The position numbers and the translations under genes are program-made. The notes below the pieces were generated by a model. That model did not search any database, was not told where the DNA came from, and saw only the letters and a program-made list of their open reading frames with translations. A stretch of DNA of 58,732 bases from the NCBI GenBank assembly GCA_900551445.1, contig URWA01000020.1, positions 1 through 58,732 on the forward strand. The letters are read 5' to 3'. Below are positions 24,748 to 33,782 of this stretch, one piece after another (the stretch's first letter is position 1; every line of letters starts with the position of its first letter). Source of the DNA: an uncultured Bacteroides sp. (GTDB taxonomy: Bacteria > Bacteroidota > Bacteroidia > Bacteroidales > Bacteroidaceae).

Positions 24748-26181
24748 ATGGATGTAGCAGTCTGGAATAGTATCTTTGTGGCCGCAGCCTATTTCCTCTA
24801 TTTTGCAGTGATACTGACGACCATCTTTGTCGTGATTCTTGATAACCGTAGCCCGGTGAAGACCATGGCATGGATTCTGGTACTGTTCTTTCTTCCGCTT
24901 GCCGGATTGATTCTCTATTTGTTTTTTGGACGGAGTACGCGAAAGGAACGGTTGATTAGCCGGAAAGGATATGCCCGTTTGAGTAAGCGTCCGATGGCAG
25001 CCTATCAGGCACAGTTGCCGGTAGGAGGTGAACATGGGAAACAACGTCTGATGGATTTTTTCAATCATGTAAACAATGCCTTGCCTTTTGCGGGGAATAG
25101 GGTGACAGTGTACACGGATGCGGTGTCAATGCTGTCGGATTTGCTGAAAGCCATTCATCAGGCGCAACATCACATCCACTTGGAATTCTATATCTTTGAA
25201 GACGACGCAGTGGGCAGATTGGTACGCGATGCGTTAATCGACCGTGCTCGTGAAGGGGTGAAGATACGGGTACTGTATGATGATGTAGGCTGCTGGAAAG
25301 TTCCTCATGATTTCTATGAACAGATGCTTTGTGAGGGTATTGAGGCTCTTTCATTTTTGAAAGTTCGTTTTCCTCAGTTTACCAGTAAGGTAAATTACCG
25401 TAATCATCGCAAGATTGTGGTAATTGATGGCTGTGTAGGCTTTATAGGGGGGATGAATCTGGCTGAACGCTATGTGAAAGGGCTGGGCAAAGGAGTGTGG
25501 AGGGATACGCATGTCCGGCTTGAAGGGAAGGCGGTATATGGACTGCAAACCGCTTTTCTGACTGATTGGTATGCTATCGATCGTACGTTGCTGACTTCTG
25601 AAACCTATTTCCCGAAAATTCAGGTGAAAGGTAATGTCTTGGCGCAGATTGTCACTTCCGACCCGGTGGGTGAATGGCGTGACATCATGCAGGGACTGAT
25701 GATGGCAATATGTGGGGCAAGACGGTATTTCTATGTGCAAACGCCTTATTTCCTTCCCAATGAGGAGATTATGACGGCTTTGCAGACTTTGGCATTGTCT
25801 GGTGTGGATGTGCGGCTCATGCTTCCGAAAAGGGGAGACTCTTGGCTGATTCACAAAGGGTCCCTTTCTTATTTGTCTGAGATGATGAAAGCGGGTGTCA
25901 AGATTTATTTGTATAAGAAAGGTTTTTTACATTCCAAACTTATGGTGTGTGACGATGAACTATCTACGGTAGGGTCAACCAATATGGACTTCCGTAGTTT
26001 CGAACATAATTTTGAAGCCAATGCCTTCTTCTATGATAAGGAGACTGCATTGGCTTTGCGTGAAATCTTCTTGGCCGACCAAAAAGACTGTATCTTGCTT
26101 TCGGCTAGAGTTTGGGAGAAGCGATCTTGGAAGAATAAGGTCACAGAGTCTGTGGTTCGTCTGTTTGCTCCTTTACTCTGA
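24748..26181 (+). CDS. cls: Cardiolipin synthase
   Basis: A 477-aa phospholipase-D-superfamily enzyme of the inner membrane that makes cardiolipin from phosphatidylglycerol. Two N-terminal membrane segments (about 5-28 and 38-60, the latter LVLFFLPLAGLILYLFFGR) are followed by two HKD motifs: HRKIVVID with His220/Lys222 and HSKLMVCDD with His395/Lys397, each followed by GG or GS-TN. The frame is open upstream to 24523, but that part overlaps the previous gene, its terminator and the promoter at 24700-24730. The 3' end overlaps the convergent rsmD gene by 41 nt. Confidence 0.93.
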   Translation: MDVAVWNSIFVAAAYFLYFAVILTTIFVVILDNRSPVKTMAWILVLFFLPLAGLILYLFFGRSTRKERLISRKGYARLSKRPMAAYQAQLPVGGEHGKQRLMDFFNHVNNALPFAGNRVTVYTDAVSMLSDLLKAIHQAQHHIHLEFYIFEDDAVGRLVRDALIDRAREGVKIRVLYDDVGCWKVPHDFYEQMLCEGIEALSFLKVRFPQFTSKVNYRNHRKIVVIDGCVGFIGGMNLAERYVKGLGKGVWRDTHVRLEGKAVYGLQTAFLTDWYAIDRTLLTSETYFPKIQVKGNVLAQIVTSDPVGEWRDIMQGLMMAICGARRYFYVQTPYFLPNEEIMTALQTLALSGVDVRLMLPKRGDSWLIHKGSLSYLSEMMKAGVKIYLYKKGFLHSKLMVCDDELSTVGSTNMDFRSFEHNFEANAFFYDKETALALREIFLADQKDCILLSARVWEKRSWKNKVTESVVRLFAPLL

Positions 26182-26707
26182 AAAACGAGAAGTTGACACT
26201 TCCGTAATGACGATGTTCAAAAAAACAGGGATGCTGTTCGAAACTGAGGTTCTTTCCGTGTTCCAATACAAAAATTCCTTCGGGTTTGAGCAGGTTATAC
26301 TGGAAAATCAGGTCGGGAATACTGGCAAGTTTTTCCAGTGCATACGGGGGATCGGCAAAGATAAAGTCGAATTGCATGCCGCATTTTTCGATATACTTGA
26401 ACACGTCTGCTCTCAAGGGGAGACACTTGTCAGTTTTTACCTCTTTCATGATTTTGCTGATGAAGGCATGGTGTTGTGGGTCTTTCTCTACGGATATCAC
26501 TTGGTCGCAGCCTCTGGATACCAGTTCGATACTGATGCTTCCCGTTCCTGAAAAGAGGTCAAGGGCAGTTACTCCATCTTCAAAGTCGATGTAGTTATTG
26601 AGCACGTTGAACAGATTTTCTTTGGCAAAATCCGTGGTAGGGCGTGCTTTGAATGTGTGGGGGACGTCAAAACGTCTCCGTTTGTATATTCCGCTGATTA
26701 CTCGCAT
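26141..26707 (-). CDS. rsmD: 16S rRNA (guanine(966)-N2)-methyltransferase
   Basis: A 188-aa RsmD-type methyltransferase that modifies G966 of 16S rRNA in the small subunit. The family signature is clear: RVISGIYKRRRF at the start, RPTTDFAKENLFNVL, the SAM motif ALDLFSGTGSISIE, and the catalytic DPPY. Its ATG overlaps the stop of the DUF3822 gene by 10 nt, and its 3' end overlaps the cls coding region on the other strand by 41 nt, with no room for a separate terminator. Confidence 0.95.
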   Translation of the reverse strand: MRVISGIYKRRRFDVPHTFKARPTTDFAKENLFNVLNNYIDFEDGVTALDLFSGTGSISIELVSRGCDQVISVEKDPQHHAFISKIMKEVKTDKCLPLRADVFKYIEKCGMQFDFIFADPPYALEKLASIPDLIFQYNLLKPEGIFVLEHGKNLSFEQHPCFFEHRHYGSVNFSFFRVKEQTDEPQTL

Positions 26708-27522
26708 GAAATTAGAGATAGCATGTCAAATGGAATTTGTTTGATACGGCTGAGGCCGGAGTCGTTGAATTCCATTTGGGGATTAATGATGAAAAGTTTT
26801 CGTATATATTTTTGCAGCAGGAGAAGAAGCTCTTCCCATTGTGCCATTCGGCTGTTTCCATGAATATACAGCGCATCTTTTTCCTGGTCAAATCCGGCTT
26901 GTTGCCATACATTGAGCAGGTAGTAAGATGAATCGTGGAAAGTGGGGGTGGAGTAGGTATTTAGAAGAAGCAATTTCTCTTTTTCAAATCCAATAACTTC
27001 CATGCTTTCGGGATGAAAGATTGCAAACAGTTTCCGTCCTTCATTTTGCTTGCATTTATGTGAGAAATATTCTGCAAGCGGGCTGATAGAAGCAAATAAT
27101 CGGGCATTGGGGAAATGTTCCGTCAGGAAGAGATGTGTCAGTTTGTCCAGTCCGAAAAGAATCACAACGTTGCTTTTACCTAAAATATTGCACAATATGA
27201 CTTCATTGTTTTGTGCAGGAAGATTCTGGTAGAATAATAACTCACTCTGCTCATCTTCATACAGTTCTAGAGGTACGGTGGTGTAGCGTGAGGTATGAAT
27301 GAGAATATTAACTTGTTTGAAGGGATGTTTCAATTCTTCTGTTTCTGTCAAATAGGCTTTTACATTGGCAGCCATGGACCGCTGTGTATTGACAGGTGAA
27401 GCACTGAAATAGACTTCACTCTCCTGTTGAGGGTGATAGATAGAAAAAGAAAATCCATCCGTACTTAGACGGATGGATAATATATATTGTTCTGATTTAT
27501 TAAAATCAATGGGTTGGGCCAT
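26698..27522 (-). CDS. DUF3822 family protein
   Basis: A 274-aa protein without signal peptide or membrane segment. Its length, position directly before rsmD and phrases such as LSIRLSTDGFSFSIYH match DUF3822, a Bacteroidota-specific family with an actin/ASKHA-like look but no known function. The stop overlaps the rsmD ATG by 10 nt and the ATG lies 3 nt after the preceding gene, so the three genes form one operon. A link to ribosome maturation is only suggested by position. Confidence 0.75.
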   Translation of the reverse strand: MAQPIDFNKSEQYILSIRLSTDGFSFSIYHPQQESEVYFSASPVNTQRSMAANVKAYLTETEELKHPFKQVNILIHTSRYTTVPLELYEDEQSELLFYQNLPAQNNEVILCNILGKSNVVILFGLDKLTHLFLTEHFPNARLFASISPLAEYFSHKCKQNEGRKLFAIFHPESMEVIGFEKEKLLLLNTYSTPTFHDSSYYLLNVWQQAGFDQEKDALYIHGNSRMAQWEELLLLLQKYIRKLFIINPQMEFNDSGLSRIKQIPFDMLSLISCE

Positions 27523-27525
27523 AGA

Positions 27526-28212
27526 TTATTCCCAGTTTCCAGCGTTGTTGTTCGGCTGTTCGATATCACCAACTTTCAGACCGCAATATTTACCCAGTTT
27601 AGTCTGCATGTCTTTCAAGTTAATCAGTTCCTGTTCGTTCAGTCCTTTCAGATATACGTCGTAAGGAACCTGAGCCTGGAACAAGTTCAAAGGAGCACCT
27701 GATTTGGTAGTATCCTGACGGATAGCCATTTCAAACTTAGCTCCGTTTCCATAAGGAACGTATGCCAAAGAATCCGGATTGAAGCCTTTTTCAAAGATTG
27801 TATCCATTACGGCTACCCACATTGTATCACGACGGAAGTTCTGCAGACCTTCTTTTTCTACTTCACTCCAGTTACCTGTTTTCTTTGCCTTATTAATCAA
27901 GTCCATTGCTTTCTTTTCAGTCATTCCATTGTTCAACTGGTCGTCTGTCAAAGATCCGACTTTCATGATGAACGGAAGTTTTGCTGTTTTTACGAAAGCG
28001 ATCAAGCTATCGAAGCTGGCAGTGTATGCTCCATTGTGGACAGTACGATATTCCTGCTGTGCTTTACGGATGTCAATCAAGCGAGCGATAATAGCTTTTT
28101 CTCTGACTTTTTTCTCATTGTCGAAGTTGATAGGGCCCATAATACTGCCGTAGCATATATATACCAAGCAGATAACACAGGCGGCCAACACAAGATTAAT
28201 AACTGTTTTCAT
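27526..28212 (-). CDS. Membrane-anchored protein with a pseudopilin-like N-terminus
   Basis: A 228-aa protein not recognised as a named family. One N-terminal membrane segment (about 4-24) is followed by a charged helix (KKVREKAIIARLIDIRKAQQEYRTVHNGAYTA) and a soluble domain. The helix with 'R..I...K..YR..H..Y' spacing resembles the stem of type II/IV pseudopilins, but no prepilin cleavage site is seen. It is the first gene of the operon with the DUF3822 gene and rsmD (3-nt gap). It is acidic at the C-terminus and ends in an Asn-rich tail. Confidence 0.6.
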   Translation of the reverse strand: MKTVINLVLAACVICLVYICYGSIMGPINFDNEKKVREKAIIARLIDIRKAQQEYRTVHNGAYTASFDSLIAFVKTAKLPFIMKVGSLTDDQLNNGMTEKKAMDLINKAKKTGNWSEVEKEGLQNFRRDTMWVAVMDTIFEKGFNPDSLAYVPYGNGAKFEMAIRQDTTKSGAPLNLFQAQVPYDVYLKGLNEQELINLKDMQTKLGKYCGLKVGDIEQPNNNAGNWE

Positions 28213-28245
28213 GATAATATTGTTTTTTTAGTTTATATTCGTAGC

Positions 28246-28279
28246 GCAAAAATAAATAATTTACTTGAACCACGTCAAT
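28246..28279 (-). promoter_or_regulatory. Promoter of the DUF3822-rsmD operon
   Basis: Read on the minus strand: ATTG, 21 nt, TATTTTTGC (28246-28254). It lies 33 nt upstream of the ATG at 28212, in the divergent gap with the helicase gene. Confidence 0.5.
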
Positions 28280-28306
28280 CTTAGGTAAACTTTTTATACG
28301 GACTTT

Positions 28307-29728
28307 ATGTTAAATAATGATTTATCGCAGCAAATTAAGCGAAATTTTTCCTATAAACCAACAGAAGAGCAGGAAAAAGCGGTGAAAAGTTTTGCAGATT
28401 TTCTGTTGTCCCCTTCGGGCGATAGTATTTTCTTACTGAAAGGTTATGCGGGGACCGGTAAGACCACATTGACTGCGGCATTGGTTCGTACACTTGACCA
28501 GTTGCATTGGAAAACGGTATTATTGGCACCTACAGGAAGGGCGGCGAAAGTATTCTCTTCTTATGCAGGACATCCTGCCTTTACAATACATAAGAAAATA
28601 TACCGTCAGAAAGTGTTTTCAAATGAGATGGACAATTTCACTGCTAATCCGAATCTATACCGTAATGCGTTATTTATTGTCGATGAGGCTTCCATGATTG
28701 CGAATGAGGGATTGTCGGGCGGACATTTTGGGAGTGGGCGTTTGCTGGATGACCTTATTCAATATGTATATAACGGGATGGGCTGTCGGTTGATGCTGGT
28801 GGGCGATACAGCCCAGCTTCCCCCGATTGGGGAGGAAGAGAGTCCGGCCCTTTCTGTGGCTATGTTGCAGGGATATGGGTTGGAAGTGACAGAATGTGAA
28901 CTGACAGAAGTGGTGAGACAAAGTGTGACCTCAGGGATTTTATGGAATGCGACTTCGTTGCGTGCGCGTATTGTTGAAGAGGATTTCTTCGAATATCCTC
29001 AGGTAAAGTGCAAGGGCTTTTCGGATATCTGCCGATTGCCGGGTAATGAATTGATAGAAGCCATTAATGACTGTTACGACCATGTCGGGCTGGATGAAAC
29101 AATTGTTATTTGTCGTTCTAATAAGCGGGCTTCCTTATATAATAAAGGAATACGCAACAGTATTCTCTTTCGTGAAGACGAATTGAATGGAGGAGATGTG
29201 CTGATGATTGCGAAGAATAACTATTTCTGGGGAGCAGATTGCAAGGAACTTGATTTTATTGCCAATGGGGATGTGGCGGTCGTCCGTCGGGTCCGTCGTG
29301 TTCGGGAGATGTATGGATTCCGGTTTGCAGATGTGCTTCTTGCTTTTCCAGATTATGATGATTTGGAAGTGGAGGTGAAAATTTTACTGGATACTCTACA
29401 TTCGGATTCTCCCTCTCTCTCGAAAGAAGAGAATGACCGCTTGTTTTATACCATCTTGGAAGATTATGCTGATTTGCCTACAAAGCGTGAACGGATGAAA
29501 AAGATGAAGGAGGATCCTTATTACAATGCGTTGCAGGTAAAATATGCTTATGCCGTAACTTGCCATAAGGCGCAAGGCGGACAGTGGAAGAGAGTGTTTC
29601 TGGATCAGGGGTATATGACTGAAGAAATGCTTTCACCTGATTATTTCCGTTGGCTTTATACTGCCTTTACCCGGGCTACAGAGAAGTTATATCTGGTTAA
29701 CTGGCCGGAAAATCAGGTGGAAAAATAA
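28307..29728 (+). CDS. RecD-like superfamily 1 DNA helicase
   Basis: A 473-aa cytoplasmic SF1B helicase. The Walker A loop GYAGTGKTT starts at residue 46, the Walker B-like IVDEASM follows at about 124, and a GDTAQLPPIGEEES motif (motif III) comes next. The C-terminal UvrD_C_2 part carries YAVTCHKAQGGQW, a hallmark of RecD2-like and TraA-like helicases. It lacks the long N-terminal region of true RecD2, so it is a short RecD2-related protein. It probably unwinds DNA 5' to 3' in repair or recombination. It is transcribed alone and ends before a strong shared terminator. Confidence 0.9.
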   Translation: MLNNDLSQQIKRNFSYKPTEEQEKAVKSFADFLLSPSGDSIFLLKGYAGTGKTTLTAALVRTLDQLHWKTVLLAPTGRAAKVFSSYAGHPAFTIHKKIYRQKVFSNEMDNFTANPNLYRNALFIVDEASMIANEGLSGGHFGSGRLLDDLIQYVYNGMGCRLMLVGDTAQLPPIGEEESPALSVAMLQGYGLEVTECELTEVVRQSVTSGILWNATSLRARIVEEDFFEYPQVKCKGFSDICRLPGNELIEAINDCYDHVGLDETIVICRSNKRASLYNKGIRNSILFREDELNGGDVLMIAKNNYFWGADCKELDFIANGDVAVVRRVRRVREMYGFRFADVLLAFPDYDDLEVEVKILLDTLHSDSPSLSKEENDRLFYTILEDYADLPTKRERMKKMKEDPYYNALQVKYAYAVTCHKAQGGQWKRVFLDQGYMTEEMLSPDYFRWLYTAFTRATEKLYLVNWPENQVEK

Positions 29729-29765
29729 AAGGAGAATAAGATGTTGCGTTGGGAAGAATTATATA

Positions 29766-29808
29766 GAAAGGCTGCCTTTTCAGTCTCGTGACGAAAAGGC
29801 AGCCTTTC
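29766..29808. terminator. Bidirectional terminator between helicase and kbl
   Basis: A perfect 16-bp stem, GAAAGGCTGCCTTTTC (29766-29781) and its complement (29793-29808), with an 11-nt loop. It is placed between the convergent helicase and kbl genes, so it probably serves both. Confidence 0.85.
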
Positions 29809-29833
29809 TATCATGTGATTCTTTAGTAGAGGG

Positions 29834-31024
29834 TTATTTTATGACGTTTAATTCTTTTCCCACTTTGATAAAGGCTTGGATGGCCTTATCCAAATGGCAT
29901 TGTTCATGACCGGCAGAAAGTTGTACACGGATACGAGCTTGTCCTTTGGGCACGACCGGATAGTAGAATCCTGTGACGTAGATACCTTCTTCCTGCATGC
30001 GGGCTGCAAAGTCTTGTGACAGTTTTGCATCATACAGCATGACGGCACAGATGGCACTCTGTGTCGGTTTGATGTCAAATCCGGCAGCAATCATCTTGTC
30101 ACGGAAGTAGGATACATTGGCCATCAGCTTGTCGTGCAGTGCGTTGCTTTCTTTCAAGATACGGAACATTTCCAGACTTGCCCCTACGATGGCCGGAGCT
30201 ACGGAATTAGAGAACAAGTAAGGACGAGAGCGTTGGCGCAACATGTCGATGATTTCTTTCTTTCCTGTAGTGAATCCACCCATGGCACCACCGAATGCTT
30301 TACCCAGTGTACCTGTGAAAATGTCAATCTTGTCATATACTCCGAATTGTTCTGCTACACCGTGTCCGGTAGGTCCTACCACTCCTGCAGAATGTGATTC
30401 GTCCACCATTACCAAGGCATTGTACTTTTCTGCGAGTTCGCAAATCTTATCCATTGGAGCTACGTTTCCATCCATGGAGAATACGCCGTCGGTAGCGATA
30501 ATGCGGTGGCGTTGAGCTTGTGCTTCCTGTAGGCAACGTTCCAAATCGGCCATGTCGGCATTGGCATAGCGGTAGCGTTTGGCTTTACACAAACGTACAC
30601 CGTCAATGATGGAAGCATGGTTCAGAGCGTCCGAGATGATGGCATCTTCTTCAGTGAATAAAGGCTCGAACAAACCACCGTTGGCGTCAAAACAAGCGGC
30701 ATACAGAATGGTGTCTTCCGTGTGGAAATAGTCGGAAATGGCTGCTTCCAGTTGTTTGTGAATGTCTTGTGTACCACAGATGAAACGTACGGACGACATT
30801 CCGTAGCCATGTGTGTCCATTGCTTTTTTGGCTGCCTCTATCAGACGTTTGTTGTCTGAGAGTCCCAAATAATTATTGGCACAGAAGTTAAGCACTTCCT
30901 CTCCTGCGTTGACTTTGATGTCTGCACGCTGTGGAGTGGTTATAATACGTTCTTTCTTGTATAAGCCGGCAGCTTCGATGTCGGCAAGTTCCTTTTTCAG
31001 GAAATCTCTAAAATTGGTATACAT
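29834..31024 (-). CDS. kbl: Glycine C-acetyltransferase (2-amino-3-ketobutyrate CoA ligase)
   Basis: A 396-aa PLP enzyme of the alpha-oxoamine synthase family. It cleaves 2-amino-3-ketobutyrate with CoA to glycine and acetyl-CoA. The PLP lysine is Lys242 in GTLGKAFGG; other family motifs are FCANNYLGLS and DESHSAGVVG. The divergent neighbour encodes threonine dehydrogenase, which makes the substrate, so kbl is a better fit than the related 8-amino-7-oxononanoate synthase. The promoter shows CATCTTTGC upstream, one base off the -7 consensus. Confidence 0.93.
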   Translation of the reverse strand: MYTNFRDFLKKELADIEAAGLYKKERIITTPQRADIKVNAGEEVLNFCANNYLGLSDNKRLIEAAKKAMDTHGYGMSSVRFICGTQDIHKQLEAAISDYFHTEDTILYAACFDANGGLFEPLFTEEDAIISDALNHASIIDGVRLCKAKRYRYANADMADLERCLQEAQAQRHRIIATDGVFSMDGNVAPMDKICELAEKYNALVMVDESHSAGVVGPTGHGVAEQFGVYDKIDIFTGTLGKAFGGAMGGFTTGKKEIIDMLRQRSRPYLFSNSVAPAIVGASLEMFRILKESNALHDKLMANVSYFRDKMIAAGFDIKPTQSAICAVMLYDAKLSQDFAARMQEEGIYVTGFYYPVVPKGQARIRVQLSAGHEQCHLDKAIQAFIKVGKELNVIK

Positions 31025-31120
31025 ATATTGATATTAAGGTTTTTGCTTATGCAAAGATGCAATTTTTTTTATTTAGAAAAAAGAAGCGGCGTATTTTTAT
31101 TTTATCTATGATAACTTTTG

Positions 31121-31129
31121 TATATTTGC
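31121..31129 (+). promoter_or_regulatory. -7 box of tdh
   Basis: TATATTTGC, 27 nt before the ATG at 31157. It falls inside an apparent upstream extension of the frame (to 31118), which supports the later start. Confidence 0.55.
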
Positions 31130-31156
31130 CTCGTAATTTTAAAATCTAGCATACAG

Positions 31157-32110
31157 ATGAAAAACATTTTAATAATTGGAGCTACCGGACAAATTGGTTC
31201 GGAACTTACGATGCTTTTGAGAAAGAATTATACGGGCAATGTAGTGGCTGGATATATTCCGGGTGCAGAACCAAAAGGAGAACTGAAAGAATCAGGTCCT
31301 TCTGCCATTGTGGATATTACCAATTCTCAGCAAATAGCTGATGCGGTGACGAAATATCAGGTAGATACCATCTATAATCTGGCGGCTTTACTTTCAGCCG
31401 TGGCCGAAAACAAACCTCAGTTGGCTTGGAAAATCGGATTGGGCGGTCTGTTCAATACGCTGGAAGTGGCTCGTGAGAAGAATTGTGCCGTCTTTACACC
31501 GAGTTCCATCGGCTCATTTGGTCCCGGAACTCCGAAAGACAAGACCCCTCAGGACACTATTCAGCGTCCGAAGACCATGTATGGTGTGACAAAAGTTTCC
31601 GGAGAGTTGCTGAGTGACTATTATTTTACACGTTTTGGAGTCGATACCCGTTCAGTCCGTTTCCCGGGATTGATTTCTTATGTGACTCCTCCGGGAGGTG
31701 GTACTACCGATTATGCGGTAGATATTTATTATTCGGCGGCAAAAGGTGAAAAGTTTGTTTGTCCGATTGCGGCTGGCACTTATATGGACATGATGTATAT
31801 GCCGGATGCTTTGCGGGCTGCAATTGAAATTATGGAAGCAGACCCGACGAAGCTGGTGCATCGTAATTCATTTAACATTGCTTCCATGAGTTTTGAGCCG
31901 GACACCATTTATCAGCAGATACGGAAGTATCTTCCAGATTTTGAAATGGAATATCAGGTGGATCCCTTGCGTCAGGCTATTGCCGAGTCATGGCCGAATT
32001 CGTTGGATGATACTTGTGCCCGCGAAGAGTGGGGCTGGAAACCTGAATATGACCTGGATGCGATGACTAAAGATATGCTTGCCAAATTGAAAGAACGTTT
32101 TGGACGTTGA
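31157..32110 (+). CDS. tdh: L-threonine 3-dehydrogenase, SDR type
   Basis: A 317-aa extended short-chain dehydrogenase that oxidises L-threonine to 2-amino-3-ketobutyrate with NAD. It shows the NAD loop GATGQIGSEL, the catalytic YGVTK (Tyr/Lys), a substrate region SVRFPGLISY and the C-terminal motif of UDP-sugar-epimerase-like threonine dehydrogenases. This is the epimerase-type enzyme, not the zinc-dependent type of E. coli. With the divergent kbl it forms the two-step threonine-to-glycine route. I start at the ATG at 31157 because a -7 box lies in the upstream extension and the Rossmann strand begins right after this Met. Confidence 0.92.
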   Translation: MKNILIIGATGQIGSELTMLLRKNYTGNVVAGYIPGAEPKGELKESGPSAIVDITNSQQIADAVTKYQVDTIYNLAALLSAVAENKPQLAWKIGLGGLFNTLEVAREKNCAVFTPSSIGSFGPGTPKDKTPQDTIQRPKTMYGVTKVSGELLSDYYFTRFGVDTRSVRFPGLISYVTPPGGGTTDYAVDIYYSAAKGEKFVCPIAAGTYMDMMYMPDALRAAIEIMEADPTKLVHRNSFNIASMSFEPDTIYQQIRKYLPDFEMEYQVDPLRQAIAESWPNSLDDTCAREEWGWKPEYDLDAMTKDMLAKLKERFGR

Positions 32111-32137
32111 TTCATGACGTCTGAGAAAGAAAACATT

Positions 32138-32176
32138 ATCCCCTCATTTTTCTGGTATCAGGAGAAATGAGGGGAT
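32138..32176. terminator. Shared hairpin between tdh and the beta-helix gene
   Basis: A perfect 12-bp inverted repeat ATCCCCTCATTT / AAATGAGGGGAT (32138-32149 and 32165-32176). There is no long T run on either side, so termination strength is uncertain. It lies between two convergent genes. Confidence 0.6.
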
Positions 32177-32181
32177 GATTG

Positions 32182-33705
32182 TTATTGGGCTTCTACGAAT
32201 ATCTTATTGAAGAAGGTTTCAGCAAGTGTTGGATTTATGTAATGAAGTTGATGACCTTTTATTGTCATAGAATCCATAAGATGATACAAACCTTTGTATC
32301 CGTCAGCCGATATATCCAGAACTTGTGTTTTGTAAATATTTTCTGCTTTGAGGTTAGGAGTGTGTTCCGGTTGGTTTTTGAATTTGCCAATATAAGCGTT
32401 TTGTTCAAAGATATTTCGGGTTGAAGAGGTAAGGTCAAAACGGCTCGGTTCTGCGGCGTAAAAAATATTCTGCCGGAAGCAGGTGCTGTCAGCATATCCA
32501 CTCCATGAATCAGAAGTAACCATTGTCCGGTCTGTGGTAGGGGATGGCTTGTGATTGGCGTGTACGATATTTCGCTCAATTAAGGTGCGTTTTACTGGAC
32601 CTGCGATATGAATACCGGGCGAGAACATTCCTTGTCTTGTTTCTTTGGGGCGTATGCCATCGCCTATACTGATATTATATCGAACGGTACTTCCGATATT
32701 TCCGCAGCTGTAGTCTTCAGCGTCTCCGTTATTGCACACTAACACCATTCCTCCATAATTGTCATGACTGTAGTTATATTGTATGAGCGTGTTTTGACAA
32801 TTGTAGTCAGAATCAAAACCTTGGGCATCCCAGGGAGCTTTATGGTGGCTCACTTCATTATATTGTATGATGGTGTTGTCGCAACTCCAGGGCCAGATGC
32901 CTGCTGCTGCTTCTGTCATGGGAAGAATGTCGGGAGAATCGCACATAAGATTGTATTCAATCAGTGTGCTGTCGCATCCAATGGGAACGATGCCGTCACC
33001 TGGAACTTCTTCAATGAGATTTTTTCTTACGATGGTGTGGATATTCGGATACCAATTTTTTCGGTCATAATATCCGGTCCAGATCATGGCATTGCGTGCA
33101 CAACGTAGGATATGGCAATTCTCAATCGTCAGACTGTCAAAGCGTGAACGAATACTGTCGCCGCCATTGACAATTAGAATTCCACTACCTCCTCCTTCTT
33201 CTTTGACGAGAGAGCCATTGACATCCCGTATGGTAATATTATTAATCCTAATGTTATGTGATACACCATAATCTACGCATTCTACTTTTAATCCTGTACG
33301 TCCAGCCAATGCTTTTTCTCCTGTATTGATTATCTCCAGGTTTTGGATAGTCAGATAATCAGAATTGGAGATACATACAGCGTACATGGAAGAGTCATTT
33401 CCTATGATACGTGGGTTCTGTTCTCCTTCACCATAAGCGTCAATGACGACAGGGGTTTGAGCATCTCCCTTCCCGGTTATTCTCAGTTCTCCCCTGAAAG
33501 TCTCTCCACGTTTGAACAACAATTTGGCTCCTTTTTCCAAAGAAAGATTTTCTATTCGTTTCAGTGTCTTCCATGCATGATCTGCAGAAAATCCGGAATT
33601 CGTATCGTCTCCATTTGTGGCATCCAAATAATATATGGGAGGAGCAGAAGTACATCCGACTATACATAGGGATGCAATTATAAGTAGATTTTTGATTATT
33701 TTCAT
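32182..33705 (-). CDS. Parallel beta-helix lipoprotein of the PUL-like locus
   Basis: A 507-aa lipoprotein (lipobox IVGC, Cys about 18) with a right-handed parallel beta-helix fold: a lead-in YYLDATNGDDTNSG and repeated turns such as LTIQNLEIINTG, HNIRINNITIRDVNGS and TLIQYNYSHDNYGG. Such proteins include polysaccharide lyases and glycoside hydrolases, but I cannot assign a catalytic family. It is the last gene of the SusC/SusD locus and the only enzyme candidate there. The frame is open from a GTG at 33741 that lies in the preceding terminator, so I use the ATG at 33705. Export to the cell surface is likely. Confidence 0.8.
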   Translation of the reverse strand: MKIIKNLLIIASLCIVGCTSAPPIYYLDATNGDDTNSGFSADHAWKTLKRIENLSLEKGAKLLFKRGETFRGELRITGKGDAQTPVVIDAYGEGEQNPRIIGNDSSMYAVCISNSDYLTIQNLEIINTGEKALAGRTGLKVECVDYGVSHNIRINNITIRDVNGSLVKEEGGGSGILIVNGGDSIRSRFDSLTIENCHILRCARNAMIWTGYYDRKNWYPNIHTIVRKNLIEEVPGDGIVPIGCDSTLIEYNLMCDSPDILPMTEAAAGIWPWSCDNTIIQYNEVSHHKAPWDAQGFDSDYNCQNTLIQYNYSHDNYGGMVLVCNNGDAEDYSCGNIGSTVRYNISIGDGIRPKETRQGMFSPGIHIAGPVKRTLIERNIVHANHKPSPTTDRTMVTSDSWSGYADSTCFRQNIFYAAEPSRFDLTSSTRNIFEQNAYIGKFKNQPEHTPNLKAENIYKTQVLDISADGYKGLYHLMDSMTIKGHQLHYINPTLAETFFNKIFVEAQ

Positions 33706-33732
33706 AGATTGTATTGGGTTGAAAGAAATAAA

Positions 33733-33770
33733 AAAAGTCACAGGAAAAGTGCTGTTTACCTGTGACTTTT
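33733..33770 (-). terminator. Hairpin between susD and the beta-helix gene
   Basis: Stem AAAAGTCACAGG / CCTGTGACTTTT (33733-33744 and 33759-33770), with a T run on the minus strand. It sits right after the susD stop and may lower expression of the downstream beta-helix gene. Confidence 0.8.
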
Positions 33771-33782
33771 ATTTAAAATAAT

